A stretch of 64,000 bases of DNA from Burkholderia territorii. Its GTDB lineage: Bacteria > Pseudomonadota > Gammaproteobacteria > Burkholderiales > Burkholderiaceae. The translations under genes were made by a program, and so were the position numbers. Positions 26,835 to 36,099 of the stretch are shown in pieces. Location: positions 186,001 to 250,000 of the forward strand of contig NZ_CADFEJ010000004.1 of the NCBI RefSeq assembly GCF_902833055.1, given 5' to 3'. The first letter of the stretch is position 1; every line of letters begins with the position of its first letter. The notes under the pieces were generated by a model. The model was not told the DNA's origin. It saw only the letters and a list, made by a program, of their open reading frames with translations, and did not search any database.

Positions 26835-29003
26835 TTACTTCACGCGCATGCCGGGCTTCGCGCCGCTGTGCGGCTCGAGGATGTAGAGGCCCGGCTCGGC
26901 CTTCTCGTCGGCAGCCGACGCGGCGAGCACCATCCCTTCGGACAGCCCGAACTTCATCTTGCGCGGCGCGAGGTTCGCGACCATCACCGTCAGCTTGCCG
27001 ACGAGCTGCTCGGGCTGGTACGCCGACTTGATGCCGGAGAACACGTTGCGGGTCTTTTCCTCGCCGATGTCGAGCGTGAGCTGCAGCAGCTTGTCCGAGC
27101 CTTCGACGGCCTGGCACGCGACGATCTTCGCGATGCGCAGGTCGACCTTCGCGAAATCGTCGATCGAGATCGGACCGTCGTCGGCTGCGTTCGCGGCGGC
27201 CGGCTTTGCGTTCGCCTTGGCGTTCTTGCCCGCCTTCGCGGCGTTGGCGGTGGCGGTGGCCGTGCCCGCGGCAGCAGCGCCGGCAGCGTCGGCCTGCAGC
27301 GAATCGCGGTTCGCCGCGAGCAGCGCGTCGATCTGCTTCGGATCGACCCGCGTCATCAGGTGCTGGTACGCCTTGATCGGCTGCGCGGACGACAGCGGCT
27401 TCGCGGCGTCGGCCCACGTGAGCGGCGCGATCCCGAAGAAGGCCTCGACGGCTTCGGCCACGCGCGGCATCACCGGCTTCAGCGCGAGCGACAGCAGGCG
27501 GAATGCCTCGAGGCTCACGCTGCAGGTTTCGTGCAGCGCGACCGCGTTGGCCGGATCCTTCGCGAGTTCCCACGGCTTCGCGCCGTCGACGTACGCGTTC
27601 ACTTCGTCGGCGAGTTCCATCGTCTGGCGCAGCGCGCGGCTGTATTCACGCGCCTCGTAGTGCGACGCGATCGCGGGAATCGCACCGCGCAGCTTCGCGA
27701 CGAGCGGATGATTCATCGCGCTGTCCTGCACGCGGCCGTCGAAGCGCTTGAGCAGGAAGCCCGCCGCCCGGCTCGCGATGTTCACGTACTTGCCGACGAG
27801 ATCGCTGTTCACGCGCGCCTGGAAGTCGTCGAGGTTCAGGTCGATGTCTTCCATCGTCGCGTTCAGCTTCGCGGCGAAGTAGTAGCGCAGCCATTCCGGG
27901 TTCAGGCCGGTGTCGATGTAGCTCTGCGCGGTGATGAACGTGCCGCGCGACTTCGACATCTTCGCGCCGTCGACCGTCAGGAAGCCGTGCGCGAACACGT
28001 TGGTCGGCGTGCGATGGCCCGAGAATTCGAGCATCGCCGGCCAGAACAGCGTGTGGAAATACAGGATGTCCTTGCCGATGAAGTGGTACTGCTCGGCGCT
28101 CGAGCCCGACCGGATCCACGCGTCGAAGTCGATGCCCTTGCGGTCGCACAGGTTCTTGAAGCTCGCGTAATAGCCGACCGGCGCGTCCAGCCACACGTAG
28201 AAGTACTTGCCGGGGGCGCCCGGGATCTCGAAGCCGAAGTACGGCGCGTCGCGCGAGATGTCCCAGTCGGCGAGCTTCGCCTCGCCGGCGTCGCCGAGCC
28301 ATTCGCGCATCTTGTTGGTGGCTTCGGGCTGGGCGAGGCCGCTGACCCATTCGCGCAAGAACGATTCGCAGCGCGGGTCCGACAGGCGGAAGAAGTAGTG
28401 CGTCGACGTCTTGCGCACCGGCGTCGCACCGGACACGACCGAGTACGGGTTCAGCAGTTCGGTCGGCAGGTAGGTCGAACCGCACACTTCGCAGTTGTCG
28501 CCGTATTGGTCCTTCGCGTGGCACTTCGGGCATTCGCCCTTGATGAAACGGTCCGGCAGGAACATTTCCTTGACCGGGTCGTACGCCTGCTCGATCTCGC
28601 GCTCGGCGATCAGGTCGTTGTCCTTCAGCGCGAGGTAGATCTTCTCGCTCAGCACGCGGTTCTCGTCCGAGTCGGTCGAGTAGAAGTTGTCGAACGACAC
28701 GCCGAAGCTGTCGAAATCGCGCTTGTGTTCGGTCCATACACGCTCGATCAGCTGCTTCGGCGTGAGGCCTTCCTTTTCCGCGCGCAGCATGACCGGCGTG
28801 CCGTGCGTGTCGTCGGCGCCGATGTAGTAGACCTCGTGGCCGTGCATTCGCAGCGTCCGCACCCAGATGTCGGTCTGGATGTACTCGACCAGATGGCCGA
28901 TATGGATCTGGCCGTTGGCGTAGGGCAGTGCGGACGTAACGAGGATCTGGCGGCGGCCTTGCGGCGCCGCGGCCTGCACGGAAGTGAGGTCGGTTGCGGA
29001 CAT
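26835..29003 (-). CDS. metG: Methionyl-tRNA synthetase
   Basis: This is a class I aminoacyl-tRNA synthetase of 722 residues. It has the HIGH motif in [13 protein letters not shown] near residue 34. A zinc-binding knuckle has two CxxC pairs (CPKC and CEVC) near 160-175, and the KMSKS loop is [10 protein letters not shown] near 355. The anticodon-binding helical domain follows. A Lys/Ala-rich linker near 590-610 leads to the C-terminal tRNA-binding domain ([24 protein letters not shown]) ending in GAKPGMRVK. This is the long dimeric form. It appears to be a single gene with its own terminator. Confidence 0.98.
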   Translation of the reverse strand: MSATDLTSVQAAAPQGRRQILVTSALPYANGQIHIGHLVEYIQTDIWVRTLRMHGHEVYYIGADDTHGTPVMLRAEKEGLTPKQLIERVWTEHKRDFDSFGVSFDNFYSTDSDENRVLSEKIYLALKDNDLIAEREIEQAYDPVKEMFLPDRFIKGECPKCHAKDQYGDNCEVCGSTYLPTELLNPYSVVSGATPVRKTSTHYFFRLSDPRCESFLREWVSGLAQPEATNKMREWLGDAGEAKLADWDISRDAPYFGFEIPGAPGKYFYVWLDAPVGYYASFKNLCDRKGIDFDAWIRSGSSAEQYHFIGKDILYFHTLFWPAMLEFSGHRTPTNVFAHGFLTVDGAKMSKSRGTFITAQSYIDTGLNPEWLRYYFAAKLNATMEDIDLNLDDFQARVNSDLVGKYVNIASRAAGFLLKRFDGRVQDSAMNHPLVAKLRGAIPAIASHYEAREYSRALRQTMELADEVNAYVDGAKPWELAKDPANAVALHETCSVSLEAFRLLSLALKPVMPRVAEAVEAFFGIAPLTWADAAKPLSSAQPIKAYQHLMTRVDPKQIDALLAANRDSLQADAAGAAAAGTATATANAAKAGKNAKANAKPAAANAADDGPISIDDFAKVDLRIAKIVACQAVEGSDKLLQLTLDIGEEKTRNVFSGIKSAYQPEQLVGKLTVMVANLAPRKMKFGLSEGMVLAASAADEKAEPGLYILEPHSGAKPGMRVK

Positions 29004-29370
29004 AGGGTCTGTAGAAGAACGGCTGAAACGACGGAAACTGCGATTCTAGCAGGGGCGCGGGCAGGTCAGCCGGCGCGGGCGCCGTGGAGCGGGCGCCGGA
29101 AGGAGCGGGCCGCCGTGGCGGCGTGCCCGGCGGTGCGATGCTGCAACGCAGCACACAAATTCCGGGCAAAAAAAACCGGGGCGGATACGGCCCCGGAGCA
29201 ACAACGACAAGAGGAGAATGGTGACGCGCCGGCTGCGCCAGCCGCGTACCGTAAAGACAGACCGCGGGCCGCGACAGAAGTTCGAATTTTTTTTCGATTT
29301 GTTACGGGCCCCGCTGGAAGCCTTGTGCGACGGGGGCGTGCGCCCCCGTTTGCTCCTCTCGCGGCGGTGC
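29004..29370. other. Intergenic region between metG and the OmpA-like lipoprotein gene
   Basis: This holds the metG promoter region on its left side and the terminator of the OmpA-like gene at 29166-29196. A second perfect hairpin, ACGGGGGCG with CGCCCCCGT, is at 29330-29349 just after the OmpA-like stop. An oligo-T tract lies at 29287-29294. I see no credible gene here. Confidence 0.6.
29166..29196 (-). terminator. Terminator downstream of the OmpA-like lipoprotein gene
   Basis: CCGGGGC and GCCCCGG form a 7-bp stem with a 7-base loop. On the minus strand it is followed by a run of eight T residues. It lies about 175 bases after the stop codon. Confidence 0.85.
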
Positions 29371-30012
29371 TTACTGCTGCGCTGCGCGCAGGTAGATCTC
29401 GACGCGGCGGTTTTGCGCGCGGCCGGCTTCGGTCGCGTTGTCCGCGATCGGGTTCGACGGGCCCATGCCTTGTGCCGACAGGCGGCCGCCGGCGACGCCG
29501 CGCTGCACCAGCGCGTTCACGACGCTCTGCGCACGGTTCTGCGACAGCGTCTGGTTCAGCTGTGCCGAGCCCGTGCTGTCCGTGTAGCCGATGATCGATG
29601 CGGTCACTTGCGGGTTCTGGTTCAGCGTCGTCGCCAGGTCGTTCAGCAGCGGCGTGAACGCCGGCGTGATCGCGTACTGGTTCGTCGCGAACGTCACCGA
29701 GCTCGGCACGTTCAGCTTCAGCGAGCCGTCCGGCTGCTCGGTCACCTGCGTGCCCGTCTTGGCTGCCGACGGCGCGAGCTTGTTCTTGATCGCTTGCCAG
29801 TTGTAACCCGTCACGCCGCCGACCAGTGCGCCGACGCCCGCGCCGATCGCCGCGCCCTTGCCGCCACCGGCCAGCGCGCCGATGCCCGCGCCCAGCGCCG
29901 CACCCGTGCCGGTGCCCACGGCCGTATTGTTGCCTTGCTGCGTGGCGCAGCCTGCCAGCAGCGCGCCGGCGAGTGCGAAGACGGACAGGCGAGTCGCGAT
30001 TTTCATGTTCAT
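29371..30012 (-). CDS. OmpA-family lipoprotein with glycine-zipper region
   Basis: This is a 213-residue outer-membrane lipoprotein. It has a signal peptide with lipobox LLAGC (Cys at about residue 22). A glycine-zipper stretch (GTGTGAALGAGIGALAGGG, then GAAIGAGVGALVGGVTG) lies near 34-70. A C-terminal OmpA-type peptidoglycan-binding domain at about 105-213 has its usual GYTDSTGSAQLNQTLSQNRA and the terminal AQNRRVEIYL. It resembles the YiaD class and probably anchors the outer membrane to the wall. AGAGGAA is correctly placed before the ATG at 30012. It is divergent from mrp. Confidence 0.9.
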   Translation of the reverse strand: MNMKIATRLSVFALAGALLAGCATQQGNNTAVGTGTGAALGAGIGALAGGGKGAAIGAGVGALVGGVTGYNWQAIKNKLAPSAAKTGTQVTEQPDGSLKLNVPSSVTFATNQYAITPAFTPLLNDLATTLNQNPQVTASIIGYTDSTGSAQLNQTLSQNRAQSVVNALVQRGVAGGRLSAQGMGPSNPIADNATEAGRAQNRRVEIYLRAAQQ

Positions 30013-30365
30013 CTTGGATTCCTCTCTTGGTTGAACGAGTCGACAACGACGACAAACAACAGTTACGGCTCCCTGCACGGACACCCGAAAAAGGAAGGGC
30101 GAGCCCGTGCCCGCGGCAGCCGTCGAGGCGGCCGCATGCCCTGTTCGTCAGCGGGGCTGTTCCGGACAGGGCAACGCATCAGCCTCTACAATATAGGCGG
30201 TTGGCGGCCGATTTGGCCCCATAGCATGCCGCACGCGAAGATTGCTCCGACGCGCGCGTTCGCGCAATGGCGTGCAACAGATTCTTTCACTTTTCCCGAT
30301 TTTCGCAGCGTTATTTGATATTTCTTGACGTTTGCGCGAGAGAAAAACGATTTCACGGAGTTTCG
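30013..30365. promoter_or_regulatory. Divergent intergenic region, OmpA-like lipoprotein / mrp
   Basis: This 353-base region has no credible gene. Two AT-rich spots stand out: TACAATATAG at 30187-30196, whose complement offers a TATATT -10-like hexamer for the lipoprotein gene, and the stretch 30278-30360 just before mrp (with TTATTTGATATTTCTTGACG), a likely mrp promoter zone. A TTGACG -35-like hexamer is visible there at about 30323, but a matching -10 is not clear. Confidence 0.45.
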
Positions 30366-31457
30366 ATGAGCATTGATCGGGCACACGTCGACGCCGCACT
30401 GGCGGCAGTCGTCGATCCCAATACCGGCCGTCCGTACGCGGCGAACAAGGGCGTGCGCAACGTCGCGATCGACGGCGACGCCGTGGCGGTCGACGTGGTG
30501 CTCGGCTATCCCGCGCGCAGCCAGCACGACGACGTGCGCGCGCGCATCGCCGATGCGCTGAAGGCCGTGCCGGGCGTGCGCGACGCGCGCGTCGCCGTGT
30601 CGCAGGAGATCGTCGCGCACACGGTCCAGCGCGGCGTGAAGCTGCTGCCGAACGTGAAGAACATCGTCGCGGTCGCATCGGGCAAGGGCGGCGTCGGCAA
30701 GAGCACGACGGCCGTGAACCTCGCGCTCGCGCTCGCCGCCGAAGGCGCGTCGGTCGGCATTCTCGACGCCGACATCTACGGGCCGTCGCTGCCGACCATG
30801 CTCGGCATCCACGGCCAGCGCCCCGAGTCGCCGGACAACCAGTCGATGAATCCGCTGGTCGGTCATGGACTGCAGGCGAACTCGATCGGTTTCCTGATCG
30901 AGGAGGACAACCCGATGGTGTGGCGCGGCCCGATGGCGACGTCGGCGCTCGAGCAGCTGCTGCGGCAGACCAACTGGCGCGAGCTCGACTATCTGATCGT
31001 CGACATGCCGCCGGGCACCGGCGACATCCAGCTCACGCTCGCGCAGCGCGTGCCGGTGACGGGCGCCGTGATCGTGACGACGCCGCAGGACATCGCGCTG
31101 CTCGATGCGAAGAAGGGCCTGAAGATGTTCGAGAAGGTCGGGATTCCGATCCTCGGGATCGTCGAGAACATGAGCATCCACATCTGCTCGAACTGCGGCC
31201 ACGAAGAGCACATCTTCGGCGCGGGCGGCGCCGAGCGGATGGCGCAGGATTACGGCGTGACCGTGCTCGGCAGCCTGCCGCTCGACATCGCGATCCGCGA
31301 GCGCGCCGACAGCGGCACGCCGACGGTCGTGGCCGAACCGGATGGCGCGCTGGCGCGGCGCTACCGCGACATCGCGCGCGGGGTCGCGCTGGCGATCGCC
31401 GAGCGCGCGCGCGACATGACGTCGAAGTTCCCGTCGATCGTTGTTCAAAATACGTAA
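30366..31457 (+). CDS. mrp: Mrp/ApbC-type iron-sulfur cluster carrier ATPase
   Basis: Mrp/ApbC proteins hold and transfer [4Fe-4S] clusters to apo-enzymes. The 363-residue protein has an N-terminal MIP18-like domain at about residues 1-85. A deviant Walker A loop follows in VASGKGGVGKSTTAVNLALA near 104, then DADIYGPSLPTMLGI near 130 and VDMPPGTGDIQL near 210. The metal-binding pair CSNCG near 277 would bridge clusters in a dimer. All expected elements are present. The ATG at 30366 has GGAG upstream. It is monocistronic by spacing. Confidence 0.95.
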   Translation: MSIDRAHVDAALAAVVDPNTGRPYAANKGVRNVAIDGDAVAVDVVLGYPARSQHDDVRARIADALKAVPGVRDARVAVSQEIVAHTVQRGVKLLPNVKNIVAVASGKGGVGKSTTAVNLALALAAEGASVGILDADIYGPSLPTMLGIHGQRPESPDNQSMNPLVGHGLQANSIGFLIEEDNPMVWRGPMATSALEQLLRQTNWRELDYLIVDMPPGTGDIQLTLAQRVPVTGAVIVTTPQDIALLDAKKGLKMFEKVGIPILGIVENMSIHICSNCGHEEHIFGAGGAERMAQDYGVTVLGSLPLDIAIRERADSGTPTVVAEPDGALARRYRDIARGVALAIAERARDMTSKFPSIVVQNT

Positions 31458-31590
31458 AACCCTTGCGGGGCGGGGCCTCACGCTGTTTACGGCATCGCGA
31501 GGCGCGGTATCATGGCGACTTTTCCCGGGTCCCTTTACCCGCCCGGCACGGCAGCCGTCTCGAACGGCCGCCAGCCGGCATGAGGATCGA

Positions 31591-32127
31591 ATGAACCAAC
31601 GACATCACGGCGTGCATGCCGGCCGCGCGCGGCGCGCGCTGCTGGCCGCCGCCGCGCTGGGCCTGCTGGCCGGCTGTGCCTCTTTTTCCTCGTCGCACGA
31701 GAAGCGCGCCGACGCGCAATTGCAGCCGACCGTCGGCTCGCAGGCGCACGGCGCGGTCACGTTCGTCGAGCGTCCCGACGGCGTGCAGGTCACCTACAAC
31801 CTCGTCGGGCTGCCGCCGAACAGCGATCACGCACTGCAGGTGCACGAGCGCGGCGACTGCAACGCGGGCGACGGCTCGAGCGCCGGCCAGGTGTTCGCGC
31901 CGGCCGCCGACCGGCTGCGCGCCGGTGCGCGCGTCGCCGGCGATCTCGGCAACATCCATGCGGACGCGAACGGCGTCGCGGCCGGTTTCATCGTCGCGCC
32001 CGATCTGGCCCTCGACGGCGTGCGCTCCGCGCTGAATCGCGCGGCACTGGTGCACCGCGACCCGAGCGACCCGGCGTTTCCGCAGCATGGAGCGGGCCCC
32101 GCGCTGGCCTGCGGCGTGATCCGGTGA
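31591..32127 (+). CDS. SodC-like lipoprotein lacking most metal ligands
   Basis: This is a 178-residue protein with a signal peptide and lipobox GLLAGC (Cys near residue 29), so an outer- or inner-membrane lipoprotein. The mature region has the Cu,Zn superoxide dismutase fold signature (VHERGDCNAGDGSSAG, AGDLGNIHADANG, LVHRDPSDPA, ACGVI). Compared with SodC, the first copper His of HxH is Gln (LQVHE), the bridging His in GGHxxP is Val (GQVFAP), and the two zinc His before GDLG are not there. The VH His, the GDLG Asp and the late LVH His remain. Dismutase activity is therefore unlikely; a binding or structural role is possible. AGGA precedes the ATG. Confidence 0.85.
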   Translation: MNQRHHGVHAGRARRALLAAAALGLLAGCASFSSSHEKRADAQLQPTVGSQAHGAVTFVERPDGVQVTYNLVGLPPNSDHALQVHERGDCNAGDGSSAGQVFAPAADRLRAGARVAGDLGNIHADANGVAAGFIVAPDLALDGVRSALNRAALVHRDPSDPAFPQHGAGPALACGVIR

Positions 32128-32239
32128 CGGCCGCCGCGTGCGCGAGCCGATGATCGCGTAAAATGTGCGCCTTTCCCGGCCGCCGCCTCGCGGGCGCGGC
32201 CCTCACCGACTGTCACGCAGCGTTTCCAGGCGCCCTGAT

Positions 32240-32809
32240 ATGAGCATCAAGTCCGACAAATGGATTCGGCGCATGGCCGAAGAACACAAGATGATCGAGC
32301 CGTTCGTGCCCGATCAGGTTCGCGCGTCCGAGGACGGTCGCAGGATCGTCAGCTACGGCACGTCGAGCTACGGCTACGACATCCGCTGCGCGGACGAATT
32401 CAAGATCTTCACGAACATCAACTCGACGATCGTCGATCCGAAGAACTTCGACGAAGGTTCGTTTGTCGATTTCAAGGGCGACGTGTGCATCATCCCGCCG
32501 AACTCGTTCGCGCTGGCCCGCACCGTCGAATATTTCCGCATTCCGCGCACCGTGCTCACCGTCTGCCTCGGCAAGTCGACGTATGCGCGCTGCGGGATCA
32601 TCGTCAACGTGACGCCGTTCGAACCCGAGTGGGAAGGCTACGTCACGCTGGAATTCTCGAATACCACGCCGCTGCCCGCGAAGATCTACGCGAACGAAGG
32701 TGTCGCGCAGGTGCTGTTCTTCGAAAGCGACGAAGTGTGCGACGTGTCGTACGCCGATCGCGGCGGCAAGTATCAGGGTCAGCGCGGTGTCACGCTGCCG
32801 AAAACCTGA
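32240..32809 (+). CDS. dcd: dCTP deaminase
   Basis: Dcd converts dCTP to dUTP, feeding thymidylate synthesis. The 189-residue protein matches the trimeric family: [20 protein letters not shown] near residue 38, the catalytic segment [20 protein letters not shown] near 110, and [20 protein letters not shown] near 130 with the active-site Glu. It ends in [12 protein letters not shown] as usual. The terminator between it and the next gene is very close to that gene's ribosome binding site. Confidence 0.97.
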
Positions 32810-32842
32810 TCTGGTTGCATAACGTCTCACCAGTTTCCGGGT

Positions 32843-32877
32843 GACCGCTGCGCGTGACGCGCCGCGGTCGTTCTTTT
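32843..32877 (+). terminator. Terminator after dcd, abutting the decarboxylase ribosome binding site
   Basis: GACCGC and GCGGTC, with inner GCGCG and CGCGC around a TGA loop (one mismatch), form a strong stem followed by GTTCTTTTT. The GGAGA of the next gene begins only two bases after the T-run. Confidence 0.9.
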
Positions 32878-32890
32878 TGGAGAATCGCCC

Positions 32891-35170
32891 ATGAAGTTTC
32901 GTTTCCCCGTCGTTATCATCGACGAAGATTTCCGCTCCGAGAACATCTCGGGCTCCGGCATCCGGGCGTTGGCCGAAGCGATCGAGAAGGAGGGCGTCGA
33001 AGTCCTCGGCCTCACGAGCTACGGCGATCTGACGTCGTTCGCGCAGCAGTCGAGCCGCGCGTCGTGCTTCATCCTGTCGATCGACGACGACGAACTCATG
33101 CTCGGCGAAACGGGCCCGGACGGCGAGCTGCCGGAACTCGCGACCGCGATCATCGAGTTGCGCGCGTTCGTCGCCGAAGTGCGCCGCCGCAACGCGGACA
33201 TCCCGATCTTCCTGTACGGCGAGACGCGCACGTCGCGCCACCTGCCGAACGACATCCTGCGCGAGCTGCACGGCTTCATCCACATGTTCGAGGACACGCC
33301 GGAGTTCGTCGCGCGCCACATCATCCGCGAGGCGAAGGTCTATCTCGACTCGCTCGCGCCGCCGTTCTTCAAGGAGCTGGTGAAGTACGCGGACGAAGGC
33401 TCGTACTCGTGGCACTGCCCGGGCCACTCGGGCGGCGTCGCGTTCCTGAAGAACCCGCTCGGCCAGATGTTCCACCAGTTCTTCGGCGAGAACATGCTGC
33501 GCGCGGACGTCTGCAACGCCGTCGACGAACTCGGCCAGCTGCTCGATCACACGGGCCCGGTCGCGGCGTCCGAGCGCAATGCGGCGCGCATCTTCAGCGC
33601 GGATCACCTGTTCTTCGTGACCAACGGCACGTCGACGTCGAACAAGATCGTCTGGCATGCGACGGTCGCACCCGGCGACATCGTGCTGGTCGACCGCAAC
33701 TGCCACAAGTCGATCCTGCACGCGATCACGATGACGGGCGCGATTCCGGTGTTCCTCACGCCGACGCGCAACCACTTCGGCATCATCGGGCCGATCCCGC
33801 GCGACGAATTCAAGCCGGAGAACATCCGCAAGAAGATCGAGGCGAACCCGTTCGCACGCGAGGCGATGCGCGAGAACCCGGACCTGAAACCGCGCATCCT
33901 GACGATCACGCAGAGCACGTACGACGGCGTGGTCTACAACGTCGAGATGATCAAGGACCTGCTCGGCGACCTGCTCGACACGCTGCACTTCGACGAAGCG
34001 TGGCTGCCGCACGCGACGTTCCACCCGTTCTACCGCGACATGCACGCGATCGGCGACGGCCGTCCGCGTACGGGCGCGCTCGTGTTCGCGACGCATTCGA
34101 CGCACAAGCTGCTCGCGGGCATCTCGCAGGCGTCGCAGATCGTCGTGCAGGATTCGGAGAACCGCACGTTCGACAAGCATCGCTTCAACGAGGCGTACCT
34201 GATGCACACGTCGACGAGCCCGCAGTACGCGATCATCGCGTCGTGCGACGTCGCGGCTGCGATGATGGAGCCGCCGGGCGGCACCGCGCTCGTCGAGGAA
34301 TCGATCGCCGAGGCGATCGACTTCCGTCGCGCGATGCGCAAGGTCGACGCCGAATACGGCGACGACTGGTTCTTCAGCGTGTGGGGGCCGGACGACCTGT
34401 CGGAAGAAGGCATCGGCTCGCGCGAGGACTGGATGCTCAAGCCGAACGACCACTGGCACGGCTTCGGCCCGCTGGCGGAAGGCTTCAACATGCTCGACCC
34501 GATCAAGGCGACGATCATCACGCCGGGGCTCGACGTCGACGGCGAGTTCGGCGAGACGGGCATTCCGGCCGCGATCGTCACGAAGTACCTGGCCGAGCAC
34601 GGGATCATCGTCGAGAAGACCGGCCTGTATTCGTTCTTCATCATGTTTACGATCGGCATCACGAAGGGCCGCTGGAACTCGATGGTGACCGAGCTGCAGC
34701 AGTTCAAGGACGACTACGACAACAACCAGCCGCTGTGGCGCGTGCTGCCGGAATTCGTCGCGCAGCATCCGCGTTACGAGCGTGTCGGCCTGCGCGACCT
34801 CTGCACGCAGATCCACGACGTGTACCGTGCGAACGACATCGCGCGCCTGACGACGGAGATGTACCTGTCGGACATGGAGCCCGCGATGAAGCCGTCGGAC
34901 GCGTTCGCGAAGCTCGCGCACCGCAAGATCGACCGCGTGCCGCTCGACGAACTCGAAGGCCGCGTGACGAGCATCCTGCTCACGCCGTACCCGCCGGGCA
35001 TTCCGCTCTTGATCCCGGGCGAGCGCTTCAACAAGACGATCGTGAACTACCTGCGGTTCGCGCGCGACTTCAACGAGCGCTTCCCGGGCTTCCACACCGA
35101 CATCCACGGTCTCGTCGCGGAAGAAGTGAACGGCCGCGTCGAGTACTTCGTCGACTGCGTGCGCGACTGA
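32891..35170 (+). CDS. Basic amino acid (Arg/Lys/Orn) decarboxylase, large PLP type
   Basis: This 759-residue enzyme belongs to the prokaryotic ornithine/lysine/arginine decarboxylase family. A receiver-like wing domain covers residues 1-130 (VVIIDEDFRSENISGSGI). The PLP core follows (SWHCPGHSGGVAFLKNPLGQ near 170). The PLP lysine is in ATHSTHKLLAGISQ near 405, with a C-terminal domain from about 590. Such enzymes consume protons to resist acid or make polyamine precursors. Substrate choice between arginine, lysine and ornithine cannot be settled by eye. No antiporter gene adjoins it. The stop overlaps the next gene. Confidence 0.93.
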   Translation: MKFRFPVVIIDEDFRSENISGSGIRALAEAIEKEGVEVLGLTSYGDLTSFAQQSSRASCFILSIDDDELMLGETGPDGELPELATAIIELRAFVAEVRRRNADIPIFLYGETRTSRHLPNDILRELHGFIHMFEDTPEFVARHIIREAKVYLDSLAPPFFKELVKYADEGSYSWHCPGHSGGVAFLKNPLGQMFHQFFGENMLRADVCNAVDELGQLLDHTGPVAASERNAARIFSADHLFFVTNGTSTSNKIVWHATVAPGDIVLVDRNCHKSILHAITMTGAIPVFLTPTRNHFGIIGPIPRDEFKPENIRKKIEANPFAREAMRENPDLKPRILTITQSTYDGVVYNVEMIKDLLGDLLDTLHFDEAWLPHATFHPFYRDMHAIGDGRPRTGALVFATHSTHKLLAGISQASQIVVQDSENRTFDKHRFNEAYLMHTSTSPQYAIIASCDVAAAMMEPPGGTALVEESIAEAIDFRRAMRKVDAEYGDDWFFSVWGPDDLSEEGIGSREDWMLKPNDHWHGFGPLAEGFNMLDPIKATIITPGLDVDGEFGETGIPAAIVTKYLAEHGIIVEKTGLYSFFIMFTIGITKGRWNSMVTELQQFKDDYDNNQPLWRVLPEFVAQHPRYERVGLRDLCTQIHDVYRANDIARLTTEMYLSDMEPAMKPSDAFAKLAHRKIDRVPLDELEGRVTSILLTPYPPGIPLLIPGERFNKTIVNYLRFARDFNERFPGFHTDIHGLVAEEVNGRVEYFVDCVRD

Positions 35171-36012
35171 TGGCGGCGCAGGGACGAATCCGGACGATGC
35201 GCGCGGCGCTGGCCGCGCTCGTCGTCTGGGCGAGCGGGTTCGCAGGGCTTGCGGGGCTGAACGTCGCGCATGCGGAGGTGGCGGCGGCCGACCCGATCGA
35301 CGTTGCGATGCGGCAGTGTCTCGCGCGGCGCGACCGGTCGTCGACGGCCGGCCAGATCCAGTGCATGGGCGAAGCGCAGCAGCAATGGCAGGCGGTGATG
35401 GACAGCGCGTACCAGCGCCTGTCGAACGACGCGCCGGCCGACGTGAAGCGCGGCTGGCAGGACAGCCAGCGCCACTGGGTCACGTGGCGCAAGGACGAGG
35501 TTCATCTGCTGAAGGCCGTATACGACACGACGCGCGGCACCGCGTATGCGATGTCGAGCGCCGACCTGCAGCTGCAGCCCGTGCGCGATCGCGCATTGGC
35601 GCTGCGCGCGGCGGCCGACCGCTATGCGCCGCCGCCCGCCGCCGTGCCGGTCGCGGCCACGAGCCGTGCGCAAGGCGACACCGCGAGCGGTGCGGGCAAG
35701 GCGCCGGGCACGGCCGCGGCAGCCACCGGCAAGCCGGCGAACGTACCGCGCGATCCGGCGATACGCCGCGTGCGGCCGTGCGTGCAGGATGCCGCGTGCG
35801 AACACGCGCTGTTCGATTTGAATCGCTATTACCAGAAGCTGCGTCGCAAGATGCCCGCGCATTCGGCCGCGACGCTCGTGCGTGCGCAACGCGCGTGGGT
35901 GGCGTTCCGCGATGCGACGGCGCCGCTCGTCGGCGAGGACGGACGCGTCGACCTGATCGGCGCGCGCATCGCGACGATGAAGCGGCTGTCGGAGACGGCC
36001 GGCAACAACTGA
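35170..36012 (+). CDS. Exported protein with two LprI/DUF1311-type domains
   Basis: This is a 280-residue protein. After a signal peptide ending near residue 36 (LNVAHAEVAA), the first LprI-like repeat spans about 45-150 (QCLARRDRSSTAGQIQCMGE, then WQAVMDSAYQRL and QRHWVTWRKDE). A Pro/Ala/Gly-rich linker of about 50 residues follows, then a second similar repeat from about 200 (PCVQDAACEHALFDLNRYYQ, then RAQRAWVAFRD). Each repeat has paired cysteines. LprI in mycobacteria inhibits lysozyme; that function here is only inference. The start codon overlaps the decarboxylase stop (TGATG), suggesting coupling. Confidence 0.8.
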   Translation: MAAQGRIRTMRAALAALVVWASGFAGLAGLNVAHAEVAAADPIDVAMRQCLARRDRSSTAGQIQCMGEAQQQWQAVMDSAYQRLSNDAPADVKRGWQDSQRHWVTWRKDEVHLLKAVYDTTRGTAYAMSSADLQLQPVRDRALALRAAADRYAPPPAAVPVAATSRAQGDTASGAGKAPGTAAAATGKPANVPRDPAIRRVRPCVQDAACEHALFDLNRYYQKLRRKMPAHSAATLVRAQRAWVAFRDATAPLVGEDGRVDLIGARIATMKRLSETAGNN

Positions 36013-36049
36013 CGAGCGTCGCGACGCCGGTCATGCGGCGCGGTAACGG

Positions 36050-36077
36050 AAAACGGGCACCCGAGGGTGCCCGTTCG
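36050..36077. terminator. Bidirectional terminator
   Basis: AACGGGCACCC and GGGTGCCCGTT form a perfect 11-bp stem with a GA loop, between the LprI-type gene and the convergent HAD gene. The minus-strand side is followed by TTTTCCG. Confidence 0.9.
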
Positions 36078-36099
36078 CATGTGGCGTGTCGCGAGGTGC

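Noticed and set aside
29218..29370. Short plus-strand frame after metG as a small gene
   Set aside because: It continues as antisense of the OmpA-like gene and has no start signal. The segment is better explained by terminator hairpins.
32213..35107. Open frame of over 900 codons opposite dcd and the decarboxylase
   Set aside because: Antisense shadow without recognisable features; the plus-strand genes are unambiguous.
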